Shown: piece after piece, positions 41,248 to 52,900 of the stretch
Position numbering within the stretch: the stretch's first letter is position 1
Layout of the letters: the number at the start of each line of letters is the position of its first letter
Source: Craterostigma plantagineum
Lineage: Eukaryota; Streptophyta; Magnoliopsida; Lamiales; Linderniaceae
Reading direction: 5' to 3'
Assembly (NCBI GenBank): GCA_027422505.1
Contig: JAPQWV010000484.1
Span: 408,001 to 472,000, forward strand
DNA: 64,000 nucleotides
Notes under the pieces: model-generated
The model's input: the letters and a program-made list of their open reading frames with translations, nothing else
What the model was told of the DNA's origin: nothing
The model's database searches: none
Translations under genes and position numbers: made by a program

Positions 41248-43208
41248 AATGTGAACGGAGCTTTCAAGAGCTGAAAGAAAGGCTTACGACGGCCCCAGTT
41301 CTCACAATACCTTCGGGAACTGGAGGATTTACCGTTTATAGCGATGCGTCTAAGAACGGGTTAGGGTGTGTGCTAATGCAGAACGGGAATGTAGTAGCAT
41401 ACGCCTCTCGTCAATTGAAAGAGTACGAGAAGAATTACCCGACGCACGACCTAGAACTGGCGGCAGTGGTCTTTGCCCTCAAAATTTGGAGGCATTACCT
41501 CTATGGAGAGCGGTGTGAGATATACACCGACCATAAGAGCCTCAAATACTTCTTTACGCAAAAGGAGCTAAATATGAGGCAGAGGAGGTGGTTAGAGTTA
41601 GTTAAGGATTATGACTGCGTAATCAACTACCACCCAGGCAAGGCGAACATAGTAGCCGATGCCTTAAGCCGAAAAGCAGTTAGTGCAGAACTACAACTGC
41701 TGGAAGTAGAAGTCGTAAGGTTAGGCGAAGTTGAGGCGCAACTAGCAGCCTTAACTTTGCAACCAACACTGCTGGAGCAGATCAAGACAGCGCAAGGAGC
41801 AGACGAGTTATATGTAAAGATTAAGGAGGCACAACCGGAACAAACCACTGGAGACCTTATGATACGGGAAGACGAACGATTATACTTCAAGAACCGGTTG
41901 TACGTGCCAGACAACGCCGAACTACGACGGCTAATAATGACGGAAGCACACGCTACAGCATACTCGGTACATCCAGGAGCAACGAAGATGTACAGAGACT
42001 TAAAGGAAAACTACTGGTGGCCAGGCATGAAAAAGGACATCGCGACCTTCGTGAGTCAATGCCTGACATGCCAGCAGATCAAAGCCGAGCATCAAAGGCC
42101 GGCAGGAACCCTGCAACCGTTACCCATTCCGGAATGGAAATGGGATAACATTACCATGGACTTCGTAGTAGGATTGCCTAGGAATGCGAAAGGGCACGAC
42201 GCGATTTGGGTGATTGTCGACCGACTAACCAAGTCGGCCCATTTCCTACCAATAAGTACGACGTATTCCATGGAACGGTACGCGGAGCTCTATATTCAGG
42301 AGATAGTGCGACTGCACGGCGTTCCATCGTCGATAGTCTCGGATCGCGACTCCAGATTTCTATCGAAATTCTGGACGAGTTTGCAAAAGGCGATGGGAAC
42401 GAGGCTGTCCTTTAGTACCGCCTACCATCCGCAGACAGACGGTCAATCCGAGAGAACGATACAGACATTGGAGGACATGCTACGAGCATGCGTACTCGAT
42501 TTCAAAGGAAATTGGAGTAGGTACCTCCCCTTGATCGAGTTCTCGTACAACAATAGCTACCACGTCACAATCGGGATGGCACCGTACGAAGCACTATACG
42601 GGCGTAGGTGCAGATCCCCAGTGCATTGGGACGAGGTCGGTGAACGGACAATGTTAGGCCCCGACATCGTACGAGAAATGACGGAAGCCATTTCTATGAT
42701 ACGAGAAAGAATGAGAACGGCACAAAGTCGACAGAAGAGCTACGCAGATCGAAGACGTCGACAGCTGGAATTTGAAGAAGGAGACATGGTGTTTGTAAAA
42801 GTATCGCCAATGAAGGGCGTGAAGAGGTTTGGAAAGAAAGGGAAGTTAAGCCCTAGGTACATAGGACCCTTTGGGATACTAAAAAGGGTAGGCGAGGTAG
42901 CATACCAGTTGGAGCTGCCTGCGTCACTAGCGCAAGTGCACGACGTGTTCCACGTCTCGACACTGCGGAAATACCTAGCTAACCCAAACCACGTGCTAGG
43001 AAACGAATCCCTACATCAACAATTGAAGCCGGATCTAAGTTACGAAGAGATCCCGGTGGAGATATTGATGTACGAGACTAAGAAGCTTAGGAATAAGGAT
43101 ATTCCTTTAGTGAAAGTACTGTGGCGAAATCAGTCCACAGAAGAAGCCACATGGGAACGGGAGGACGAAATGAGAGTTCGTTATCCCGAGTTGTTTCACA
43201 CCGGCTGA
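41236..43208 (+). CDS. pol: RNase H-integrase-chromodomain part of Tekay polyprotein (out of frame)
   Basis: Continues the polyprotein in a different frame; the open frame extends back to 41103 by overlap, but homology starts near 41236. RNase H shows [28 protein letters not shown] and [10 protein letters not shown]. Integrase has the HHCC zinc finger ([11 protein letters not shown] ... CLTCQQIK), then the catalytic triad with Asp codons at 42159 and 42342 and Glu at 42450, giving a D,D35E spacing. A GPF/Y module ([13 protein letters not shown]) and a chromodomain-like tail ([20 protein letters not shown]) end at TGA 43206-43208. Chromodomains of this group are thought to guide insertion to heterochromatin. 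Because of the frame break this half is not expected to be made from this copy unless frameshifting occurs. Confidence 0.95.
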
Positions 43209-43243
43209 TTTCGAGGGCGAAATCCTCCCTAAGGGGGGGAGGA
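43209..43243 (+). other. Polypurine tract region of Tekay-type element
   Basis: After the pol stop come TTTCGAGGGCGAAATCC and the purine tract AAGGGGGGGAGGA, immediately followed by the 3' LTR start TGTAGGACCC. Confidence 0.93.
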
Positions 43244-46064
43244 TGTAGGACCCCGGTCCCTGAAAATTAGGTCGGCCAATAAATTATGTGTATGACTAAC
43301 GTGATTTTGTGTTAATTACGTATATGTTCTACTTTTACGTGGATTCATGAAATTTCATGCTCGTGATTTTGTGAGAATTAAGTACGATTACGGGACGATG
43401 AATACGTACTATGACGATCCCTAAATTAGGTGAGTGATTTTCGAAGATAATGGCTAATGATAGTCAAGTGAGAGTTGGGCTAGGAATTTAATTATTATTG
43501 GGCTCTAAATTAATAATAGGCCCAAAATTACAAGAAATCAAATTGGGAGACAACTTCCCTAAAACAAGTAAGAGCCCACGCCACTTTGTGCCTTGTCTAC
43601 CAAAAGCCATAGAAGATATCTACCTAAAAACAACTCAATACACTTGAACCTCAAAAGAAAACCCACGCAAGAAGAAACCAAGAAAAAGTCGAAGCAAGAA
43701 AAAGGAAAAGAGAAGAAGCCGAGCCAAATTGAACCGAGAAGCTTGAGAATTCGAAGTTGGTAAGTAAAACCCCCTCCTTAAGCTCTTAATTCTTTACTTT
43801 AGAGGTAGTTAAGAGCATTAATGGCATTAAATGCAAATGGTTGGAGAAAGCCACGAGAAACCCTAAAAAAAAAAAAGAGAGAAACCGATCCTAGGCTCGA
43901 ACTAAGGGTTTAGGAAGGAGCAAATGTGGAATTAAGTAGCTTAGTATGCGATTTAGGACTTATAATTCTAGGAAGAACAAGCTACGAAGCGAGTTTGGGG
44001 GATGAAGAACGACGGAAACCGAAGAAGATGATAAATGTCGAATGCTTAAATGTCGACCTAGTATATCGACAAGTATTAAATGTCGAGACTCATGATTGAA
44101 ATACAGGTCGACATTTCCAACGAATAAAAATGTCGAAATATTACATGAAATGTCGACATAACTTATGTATATCGACATTTTAATAAATGTCGAGATCCCT
44201 ACAAGCCTCATGTCGACATTTTTAATGAAAAATATCGAAACCCTACTAAAGAAAGAGGTCGAGGCACAATGTCGAGCCATGTTGAGCTATATCGACATTT
44301 ACCCCAAAATGTCGAATTGAAATACTAGATAAAAGTCGACATCTCATGTTCCAAATTAACAAATAAAAATGTCGAATGATTAAGATAGAAATGTCGAGTT
44401 CCTAAAACACACACAAGATGTCGAGACTCTTCAGCCCAAATGTCGAAACCCTTATACACCTCGACATTTAACCTCTTCATATCGACATCTTTATAAAACG
44501 AAAATATCAAACCCTCATGTGTATAATATCGAGGTTATACCGAAACAAATGTCGAATGATAAAATGTCTAGAAAAATGTCGGGATGCTATGGTAAAATGT
44601 CGAGCTTCACGCAAATGTCGAGACCTCAAATTAAAATAAATGTCGAGCTCATACACAATAATGTCGAAACGTTTTAATGATAAATATCGAAACCCTCAAA
44701 TGTCGAAGTACTAAGGAAAAATATCAAAATACTAGAGGAAATGTCGAGTTAAATATCGAAATGAAAGGAATGAAAATGTCGAGCTCATGTCGACTTCGCC
44801 CGTTACAAATGTAGGGTAAAATGTCGAGTCCCTCTAGATGTCGAGATCTTCACATACACTATTAAGGAAAATATTTCAACACTTTTCCAGTTCATAAATA
44901 ACCAATATTTTGGAAAGATGTGCTAACATAATAATTTTATGATTAAGGTCGAAAATTAGGAATTTCGCCGATCCAGCAGCAGTTAATCTACGGACTCCAA
45001 GTAAGTAGAAATTCAACTATGACACGTAACTTGCCTGCGTCCAAGTATGTGAATTACGTGCTCGTGTATTATCTATGAAATGCGTACGGATGAAATGATT
45101 TATTTATATGCATGACGGCATGATTTGCATATGTATATGAGCATAAGCACGAGCACTTGCATGCATGAGTAGTACGTAAGGAGCGAGGTATGAGCGTGCA
45201 TGAGATCGCCTGTGTGCGATGTATGTTCGCCGATATTGGCGTTTGTGTCGACTCGAATGAAGAGTCACGGCTTTCCCCTATGCAGCCTTTAAGGCCTGAA
45301 TAAGAGGCTGGGTAAATACCCCGTACGATAAGGCCTGAATAAGAGGCTGGGTAAATACCCCGTACGATAAGGCCTGAATAAGAGGCTGGGTAAATACCCC
45401 GTACGATAAGGCCTGAATAAGAGGCTGGGTAAATACCCCGTACGATAAGGCTTGAATAAGAGGCTGGGTAAATACCCCGTACGATAAGACAGAATAAGAG
45501 GCTGGGGAAACGAAGGCCGAGGGCCCGTAAGAAATAAGAGTATAAGAAATAAGAGTATAAGAAAAAGAGTAAGAGCGAAAGAAAAGAGTACGAGTATGAG
45601 AAAAAGAGTACGAGCGTTAGAAAACGACGACGTGGATTGTCGTCCGTTAGGACACGTGCATTCATGCATAATTTCTGCTTACTGAGCCTCGGTGGCTCAT
45701 TATTTATGTTACGTGTTGTAGGTACTGACGATCACGGTACGTGATCTGACTTTTACGCGAGGCCGATCTTTTGACGCAGTCCGACCGCTTTTGAGGTGGG
45801 AGTGTGTGTATGGATGACGACCTGTGAAGGCCGGGCGCATAGGGAGCTTTTGGCCGCACACACACACGTACACTTGTATTTTGTGGACAAGGGCATGATG
45901 ATGTCGAATGATGTATAACATTCTTTTGGCATGTATATAAAAATTTCCGCATGCATTTTTAAAATGAAAAATTTTATTCGCATTTTTACGTATTCGCACA
46001 ATTACCAAAGCATTAACACTTAGAATTAGAACGGAATACGAGGGCGGGACGACGGGTCCTGACA
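43244..46064 (+). repeat. 3' LTR of Tekay-type element
   Basis: 2821 bp, collinear with 35770-38589 at an offset of 7474-7475. Differences seen by eye are a shuffled A/T near 36892 versus 44366 and one extra A near 44808. It repeats the AAATGTCGA field (44029-44845), the 39-bp tandem repeat (about 45291-45512) and the hairpin block (45683-45699). Confidence 0.95.
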
Positions 46065-46560
46065 CATCTGATCTACGGATCTTATGAACGATGGTTTTAT
46101 GAACGAAGGATTACGGAATGGGCATATGAAAGAAATGCTATGATATTTAGGGGAAACGGATTTATTTCTTATTACAGCTTTATTTATTATATGCCTATGG
46201 CGTAACATGTTGCGATCATATTCTGAATAATTGTTCACAGTGTGTAGATACATAGCAGAGATACGAGAGCATGTCATCAGAAAACATGGATTCAAGATTG
46301 GTCGGCTACGCTCTTATCCTACTCAATATAGTTTATAGTTTGCATATAATTTAAGGAACATTAGCAAATTTTTTGTATGATGCTAAAATAATAATGTTGT
46401 GTATGTATATGTACACTATATGTGAAAGGGAATAGACAGATGCACGACCCCCTTTACGTTCAAAAGCAATGGTTATGAAAGGAAAAGAAAAGCGAAATTT
46501 TATGGGAAAAATGTAATAGCTGCGCAATTACGGTAAAAAGGAAACAGGGCGCTAGATATC
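46065..46560. other. Continuation of the repeat DNA hit by the Tekay element, no gene
   Basis: Begins with the target duplication CATCT and GATCTACGGATCTTATG, which also occurs at 35719, so it joins to 35764 before insertion. No coding frame or terminal motif is recognised. Confidence 0.5.
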
Positions 46561-47010
46561 TTATTCCTTTAACTTTACATCAACTTTAGTAAGTTGATCC
46601 ACAAGTCCGTTGAATACGCTCATATGATCCATGAGATTTCCTTCTTCCTCCATCTTCAGCCGGAATAGCTCCAGCTTCAGATCTAACTGTGTGGCTACGT
46701 TTTTCGGAGATGCAGCTTTTTTTCGGAGATGCAGCTCCTCCAACTTCACCCACAAGTCAGGTGCAGAATCCACATTAACAACATTATTAACAATGTTATC
46801 CGCAATGTACAACAAGATTGTGCTGACACATCTTAATCCCAAATTCTCTCAGTATTCTTTCATCATTTTTCACAGGCTTTGCCGTGTCGCCTTTCAAAGC
46901 CTTAGCAAGACCTTGGTGAACAAGTATATCATTCACTCATCTCTGCCATAGAGTCAAACTCCCCGTACCATCAATATGCCGCATTGAAACTATTTTCCGT
47001 CGCCATTATC
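46561..47010 (-). pseudogene. Ty1/Copia gag fragment
   Basis: The complement encodes, with frame breaks, FDGTGSLTLWQR near 46975-47005 and then a UBN2-type Gag segment (ILLYIADNIVNNV, LWVKLEELHLRKK, LDLKLELFRLKMEEEGNLMDH) ending at 46561. This matches the N-terminal Gag of plant Copia elements, which is followed downstream on this strand by nothing further because the fragment stops at the older repeat DNA. Confidence 0.8.
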
Positions 47011-47139
47011 CTTGCAGAAATTCAACAGCTTGGCCCAACACTGGCTCTCCCGTAACGACAAACCTTCTTGATATCTTTTCTGATGTGGAAGTCAGGCAAA
47101 GCTGCAACCACATAGCATACTCAAAATATCAATTAGGCT

Positions 47140-47299
47140 TGGCTCTGATACCCTTGTTTGGGTTGATCGGTAATATTTCGGGCCTAGCAGAAGGTTTGTT
47201 TCGGACCCGCGACAATTTTGTCGGGACAATAACCCGAATGATGCCGATAGAGAACATGAGAGTTTAACGTGGTTCGGTCAATACTGCCGATAGAGAACA
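47140..47299 (-). repeat. Copia primer site and truncated LTR
   Basis: The complement of 47140-47153 is GGGTATCAGAGCCA, an initiator-Met-type primer site. From 47155 an LTR end follows, with the motif TTTAACGTGGTTCGGTCAAT that is common in plant Copia LTRs and a doubled GCCGATAGAGAACATGAG (47232-47250, 47283-47301). The LTR is cut at about 47300 by the truncated Athila LTR. Confidence 0.7.
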
Positions 47300-48565
47300 T
47301 GAGTTTCGTAATAATTTTTTCACTTATTCGCTCTATTTATGCCAATTTTGATATTGAAGGACCTCAGGGCGGCTATCGAGCGAAAATGAGCGAAAACGAG
47401 GTAAAATGGAGCAAATACGATGAAAACGGTAAGGTGTCACGGCCGTGACACCTCGTGCACAAGGCCGTGACAATGGACAGAAGCCAAACACAGAGACAGT
47501 CACGGCCGTGAAGTGTATCACACTAGGCTATGACAACGAGCAGTGAGCAACGAAATTCAAGTAGAAGAATGTCACGGCCGTGACACTTCGTGCACAATGC
47601 CATGACAACGGGCAGATCCTCATGTCCCAGGCCGTGAAGGTTGCGAAAGTCCTTATATAAACCCCAATTGCGATTCAAAAAAGGGAAGAACCTATCAGAT
47701 CACAACCCTAACCATATAGAGATGAAAAAGAGCGGCAAGAATGGAGAATTGCACTCGAGAAGCGCAAGGGACGGATCAACGACGAAATCACGCCGAATTG
47801 AACGAGGAACGAAGATTCATCCACGATACCATCCCAGATCCATCAGTACTCAAGATCATGAGTCTTCCTTCCTTGTTTTCTATTTCTTTCGTCGTTATTC
47901 AGTCAATTATGAGTAGCTAATTCCCCTTTTGTGTTTGGGAGTAGATGAACGCTAGGTTAATTCGTATTTAAGACATGTATTTATCGTGACTCGTGTGTTT
48001 TGACTATTTATCTATCTATGGAAGTGTTTCTTCGCTTTAATATGTCTATGTGTTAAAGTGAATGTGTGGAAAATCATTGAGGGCGGCAGCTACACAACGA
48101 TTAGGCCGTTCGTAGATGATAGGATTCGAGTATAGGGCGAAAGCAAATACTCGATCCTCGCCATTAGTAATTGTTGAACCTTAGATCCCCGCGAGCATCT
48201 AGGGCGACCGCAAATTCATGAGTGGGTAGGAAATTACTGCGATTTAGTCAAGAATCACGTAGGAACGATATTTTATTCTCTTAGTCGATAATACCTAGCG
48301 GGATTCGAATCCCGAGCACACTATTTTATCTGAAAGAATTAGTTTAGTCGCATTCTCAGAATCTCTCGGTTCCTTAGTATTAGTTTGTTAGGTTAGTTCG
48401 TGAAATAATCTCACGTTTTTCCTCGTGTTCGATACTCGTTTACTCACTCTACTACACTACAAACAATAGATCCACTGCCTATACGTCGGTGAAAGTAACG
48501 ACGTATTGGTTTTATTGATCACTCGTCGCACCTGCACTCTACATTACTACACCACGTGTCGATCA
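47300..48565 (+). repeat. Athila 5' LTR, truncated at its start
   Basis: Matches the 3' LTR from GAGTTTTCGTAATAA onward, but the first about 48 bases (TGATAAACG...) are replaced by Copia sequence. It ends TCGATCA, six bases before the primer site. It contains the CACGGCCGTGA palindromes (47440-47640) and a stretch (47716-48140) that is deleted from the 3' LTR. Confidence 0.85.
47435..47645. repeat. CACGGCCGTGA palindrome field in the Athila 5' LTR
   Basis: Three full palindromes TCACGGCCGTGA (about 47440, 47500 and 47570) alternate with half sites such as AAGGCCGTGAC and AGGCTATGAC, and with the spacer CTCGTGCACAAGG. Degraded sites differ mainly by C-to-T or G-to-A. Confidence 0.85.
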
Positions 48566-48571
48566 AGTTTT

Positions 48572-48589
48572 TGGCGCCGTTGTCGGGGA
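48572..48589 (+). other. Athila primer binding site (tRNA-Asp type)
   Basis: TGGCGCCGTTGTCGGGGA, one mismatch from the TGGCGCCGTTGCCGGGGA used by Athila elements and complementary to the 3' end of tRNA-Asp. Confidence 0.93.
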
Positions 48590-48776
48590 ATAGATTGATA
48601 TTAGCAACACCGTAGTTGGGTACTTTAGCGACATTATTTGACGTTTTCTACGTTTTTCATTATTTGTGTTATTTTTGTGTTTATATAACATTATTACGTT
48701 CGTTGTTTCTTCAATGTGTTTATCTGTTTCTTCCTTATTTTTGTTTTCGCTTATTGCAGGTACGATTCAGCAGTGA

Positions 48777-50410
48777 ATGACCGGAAGCCATCCATCAGGT
48801 CCCATTGTTGACGCAGAGTCAGATTTCGAGCGTAAGTTACGAAGGCAACTCAGGTACGACCCCGAAGGAGCGACCACTAGCTCTCAGGAACCGTAAGTTA
48901 ACTACTCAGAGGACAGCTCTCAGGAATCGACCCAAAACTCTCGCGTAGAGGCATTCGTGGATAGCCCAGAGACGGAAGTAGAGATGGCGGACCATATAGT
49001 GCCTGTTCATAAAGGAGGAGTAGTCACTACAAGATCTGCTCAAGATTGCCGCACTAGGCGGTACAGAATTAGCGATCGCTATTCCGCCGATTGAGAACAA
49101 CAATTTTGAGAAGCATTCTTGGCTTCAAGTGATTTTCCAGACGGTCCAGTTTGAGGGAAATCCAGACGATGACCGTTACTCGCACCTGAAGGCCTTCCTG
49201 ACGGTGACCAACACCCATTGGGGTCACGGGCGATGCGATCAAACTGATGCTATTCTCCATTCTCCCTGAAGTTCAGGGCCAATGATTGGCTTGGGATGTT
49301 GCCGTCCCAATCGATCACTACGTGGGAGGAGATGCGAGCGGCATTCATCAGCCACTACTTTCCGTTGTTGAAGGTGCTAAGACTGAAAATGGAGATATCG
49401 CTCATTCACCAGGACTCAGAAAATCGATACGAGGTGTGGGAGCGATACAAGGCACTGCTGACGAAGTGCGCACAACACGGGACGTCGAAGGCAGTCCAAA
49501 TTTACCAATTCCACCAGGGGCTCAATGATCAGACTGTTCATATGTTACACGGAGCCGCAAGAGGAGGGCTCGTGAAGCTCAGTGTGACCGATGCTTGGAA
49601 CCTGATTGAGGACTATTCAAGGAACAGATTCATGAGGGGCACTACAAGGATTAAGATGCCAGGCGTATTTCGGAGTAAGCGAGGAGACGGCCACGACTAC
49701 CAAATGTGAGGTGCTCCAACAACAAATCGCGGCGACGAAATCTCAGTTGACAGTGATTGGCGCATTACTTCCAAAATTCGGGCAGACATAGCCCGTGAAC
49801 CACGTGACGACCATCGCCCCAACGCAGCATACGCCGTACATACTATTGTGTGGGATTTGTGGCGTAGCCCATGAGACGTCCGAATGCCAACTCGGGCAGC
49901 CCTATAGCATGTAAATTACATGGGCAATTACCAAGGCAGCCAACGGAGTTACCAGCCTCGAGCGCATCCCAAATTGGCTTACGGGAATCAGGATCACCAG
50001 GGGCAATGACCCCCAGGACTTCGGCTTAGACCATCAGGTTTTCAGAGTGGGGCGCCACGACAGTATCAGAATGCGCCCGTAGGGTCAGGATCTGACGATA
50101 TGAGAGAGATGAAGGACATGATGAAGGCGCTCCTCACAAACTTCAACAATACCACTGAGGCTCACGAGAGCCGAATGACGCACATGGAGGAGTATATGGA
50201 AGCCAACAACATACACGCCAACGACACCTCTATTAAGAAGCTGGAGCAACAAGTGCACACCAGATGGCAAAGCAGTTGGCGGGGCGAACTCAAGGATCGC
50301 TCCCAAGCTACACTGAGCCAAATCCTAATGAGTATTGCAAGGCAGTGACCTGAACAACGGGAGAGAGTTGCAGGAGGTACCCGCCAAAAAGAAGGCAAAG
50401 TGAACGCCAA
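48777..50410 (+). pseudogene. Athila gag, degenerate
   Basis: A frame from ATG 48777 (MTGSHPSGPIV) is broken by TAA near 48895, TGA near 49094 and TGA near 49284. The capsid part is clear at 49070-49710: ITTWEEMRAAFISHYFPLLK, then YEVWERYKALLTKCAQHG and FHQGLNDQTVHMLHGAA. A later segment (50100-50345) encodes a helical, Met/Glu-rich linker before protease. Confidence 0.82.
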
Positions 50411-50421
50411 CGTCGAGAGCC

Positions 50422-51204
50422 ATGACGAGCCTGGAGGAAATCAGAGATGACGATGTCGAGAAGGCCGAAGCAGAGAAGGAGAAGGTCGAGTCCGAAAAGG
50501 AAAAGGCGAAGGAGATCGAGCGGCCAGCGATGAAGCCATACCAGCCAAAGATCCCTTACCCAGCTCGGTTGAAGAATGATAAGGACGAGGCGCAGTTCTG
50601 TAAATTTATGAACATGTGTAAAGAACTACATATTAACTTAACGTTTGTTGAAGCTATTACGCAGATGCCCAGCTTTGCCAAGTTCCTGAAGGACCTATTG
50701 AGGAACAGACGGAAGCTTGAACACTTCTCTACCGTATGCCAACAAGGAGAATGTTCGGCGATACACCAAACCAAGATCCCGAAGAAGCTTAAGGACCCAG
50801 GAAGTTTTACTATCCCTTGTCTTATAGGCGATTTAGTAATTGAACGTGCGTTAGATGATTTAGGCACGAGTATTAATCTGATGCCATATTCCATGCTTAA
50901 GCGTTTAGGACTAAGCGAACCACGACCCACTAGGATGAGCCTCCAATTAGCCGGTAGGTCATTAAAATACCCTCGAGGTGTTATCAAGGATGTTCTAATT
51001 AAGGTCGATAAGTTTCTGATTCCTGTAGATTTTGTTATATTAGACATGGAAGAGGATGATAATGTTTTGTTAATTCTAGGTCGACCGATTATAGCTACAG
51101 GTGAGACTATGATAGATGTTAGGAATGGGACGTTAACTTTGACAGTAGATGGAGAAAAAGTTACGTTTAGTATGGCCGAATCGATGAAAAAGAGTAATGA
51201 GTAG
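50422..51204 (+). pseudogene. Athila protease region
   Basis: A 260-residue frame with a Lys/Glu-rich start, then KPYQPKIPYPARL, the LCKELHINLTFVEAITQMP-like block and the aspartic protease site ALDDLGTSINLMPYSMLKRLG (near 50845-50910), in which DLGTS replaces DLGAS. It ends at TAG 51202-51204 after VDGEKVTFSM. In an intact Athila this continues into RT, so this is one piece of a broken pol. Confidence 0.85.
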
Positions 51205-51232
51205 GATGATAAGTGTTATTATTTAGACGTCT

Positions 51233-52900
51233 TTGAGCACAATTACCTCTTTTCTGTGCATGGTCTCACCGGTCGGCGAGCAGAATATGCAGATGATTAT
51301 GGCAATCGATGAGTGTGGGGAGAAGATCGACGAGCCCATCATAGCCATCAATGAGAGCAGCAAAGAAGACAAGGAAAAGAGCTCGGTCAAGGAGCCACAG
51401 ATCTTGGAATTGAAGCCGCTGCCCGACCACCTCGAGTACGCATTTCGTGGCAGCAACCGAGGGCTACCAGTTATCATTTTATCAAGCCTCGACGGCGAGC
51501 AGAAGAGCCAGCTCTTGGACGTGTTGAGAGCGCACAAGAAGGCCTTATGGAAGATATCCGACATCAGAGGCATTAGCCCGAGCTACTATACGCACAAGAT
51601 CCTCATGGAGGACGACTTCAAGCCAGTCGCTCAACGTCAAAGGCGACTCAATCCCAACATGAAAGATGTCATCAAGAAGGAGGTGATCAAGCTACTAGAC
51701 GCAGGGATGATCTATCCCATTTCAGACAGCGCATGGGTCAGCCCGGTCCAAGGGTCCCAAAGAAGGGAGGCATGACGGTCGTCACCAACTACAAGAACGA
51801 ATTGATTCCGATGAGGACCGTGATTGGGTGGCGCGTCTGTATCAACTATAGCAAGTTGAACGACGCCACGCGAAATGATCATTTTCCTTTATCTTTTATT
51901 GACCATATGTTAGAAAAATTATCCGGTCACTCATTTAATTGTTTTCTTGATGGTATGTCAGGATACCTGCAGATTCCTATAGCGCTAGAGGACCAGAAGA
52001 AGACCACCTACACTTGCCCGTTCGGGACGTTCGCGTACCGAAGGATGCCATTCGGCCTTTGCAATGCCCCAGCCACCTTCCAGCGATGCATGACGGTAAT
52101 ATTCGACGAACTGGTAGGTGAGGTAATGGAGGTATTTATGGAAGGTTTTTTCTGTGTTTGGGTCGTGGTTCGATGTATGTTTATCCAATTTGAAGCTCGT
52201 AGTCGCACGTTGCGAGGAAACGAACTTGGCGCTTAACTCCGAAAAGTGCCATTTCACGGTTCGAGAGGGCATAGTTCTCGTCCACAATATTTCCTCTAAA
52301 GGAATCGAAGTGGACCGAGCTAAGTTAAGATACAATAGAATAATTGCCCGTTCCCTCGATGTGAAGTCGATTAGGAGTTTTCTAGGACATGCTGGATTTT
52401 ATCGTAGGTTTAGTAAAGATTTTCTAAGATTGCACGACCCATGTCTAGGCATACAGAAAAAAGATGCTCCGTTTGAGTTTAACGACGGGTACTTAAATGC
52501 TTATAATTTACTTAAGGAGCGACTTATCGCATAACCTATTATGTCGCCCCTGACTGAGGGCTGCCCTTTGAACTAATGTGCGATTCTAGATATCATGCAG
52601 TTGGAGCCGTGCTAGGCCAGCGCAAGGACTTCAACTTAGGCCGATCTACTACGCATGTAAAACGTTAGATGCAACCTAAGCCAATTACACGACCACTGAA
52701 TAGGAGCTGTTAGCCGTCGTGTTCGTCTTCGATAAATTCAGGTCATATATGATATTATCAAATGTTATGCTCTTAAGTATTTGTTAGCAAAGCCAGATGC
52801 GAAGCCCCGACTGATCAGGTGGATCCTACTCCTCCAAGAGTTCTACATAGAGATCCGAGACAAGAAAGGTGCAGAAAATTTGGCGGTGGATCACCTCTCT
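51233..52900 (+). pseudogene. Athila reverse transcriptase and RNase H remnant
   Basis: Frames give LELKPLPDHLEYAF, ISPSYYTHKILMEDDFKPVA, RRLNPNMKDVIKKEVIKLLD, VCINYSKLNDATRNDHFPL and the palm GYLQIPIALEDQKKTTYTCPFGTFAYRRMPFGL. The expected active site FMDD is damaged: it reads FMEG followed by a frame change at about 52140-52150. The thumb continues at 52154-52534 (RSFLGHAGFYRRFSKDF). RNase H (52535-52900) is recognisable only in pieces such as LSRLEE. Confidence 0.85.

Larger units (their letters stand above)
35765..46069 (+). mobile_element. Full-length Tekay-type Ty3/Gypsy retrotransposon, recent insertion
   Basis: The element spans 35770-46064 (about 10.3 kb) with a perfect 5-bp duplication CATCT (35765-35769, 46065-46069). 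Order: 5' LTR 35770-38589, primer site, leader, gag-pol, polypurine tract, 3' LTR 43244-46064. Domain order Gag, protease, RT, RNase H, integrase and a chromodomain-like C-terminus ([14 protein letters not shown]) is that of Tekay/Del chromoviruses. The two LTRs look identical except for about three positions found by eye, so insertion is recent. A frame break in pol makes this copy defective. Confidence 0.95.

Noticed and set aside
41227..41250. Programmed frameshift between RT and RNase H of the Tekay element
   Set aside because: No slippery heptamer or downstream structure is evident, and this lineage normally has one gag-pol frame; a simple indel is more likely, though sister copies could show otherwise.
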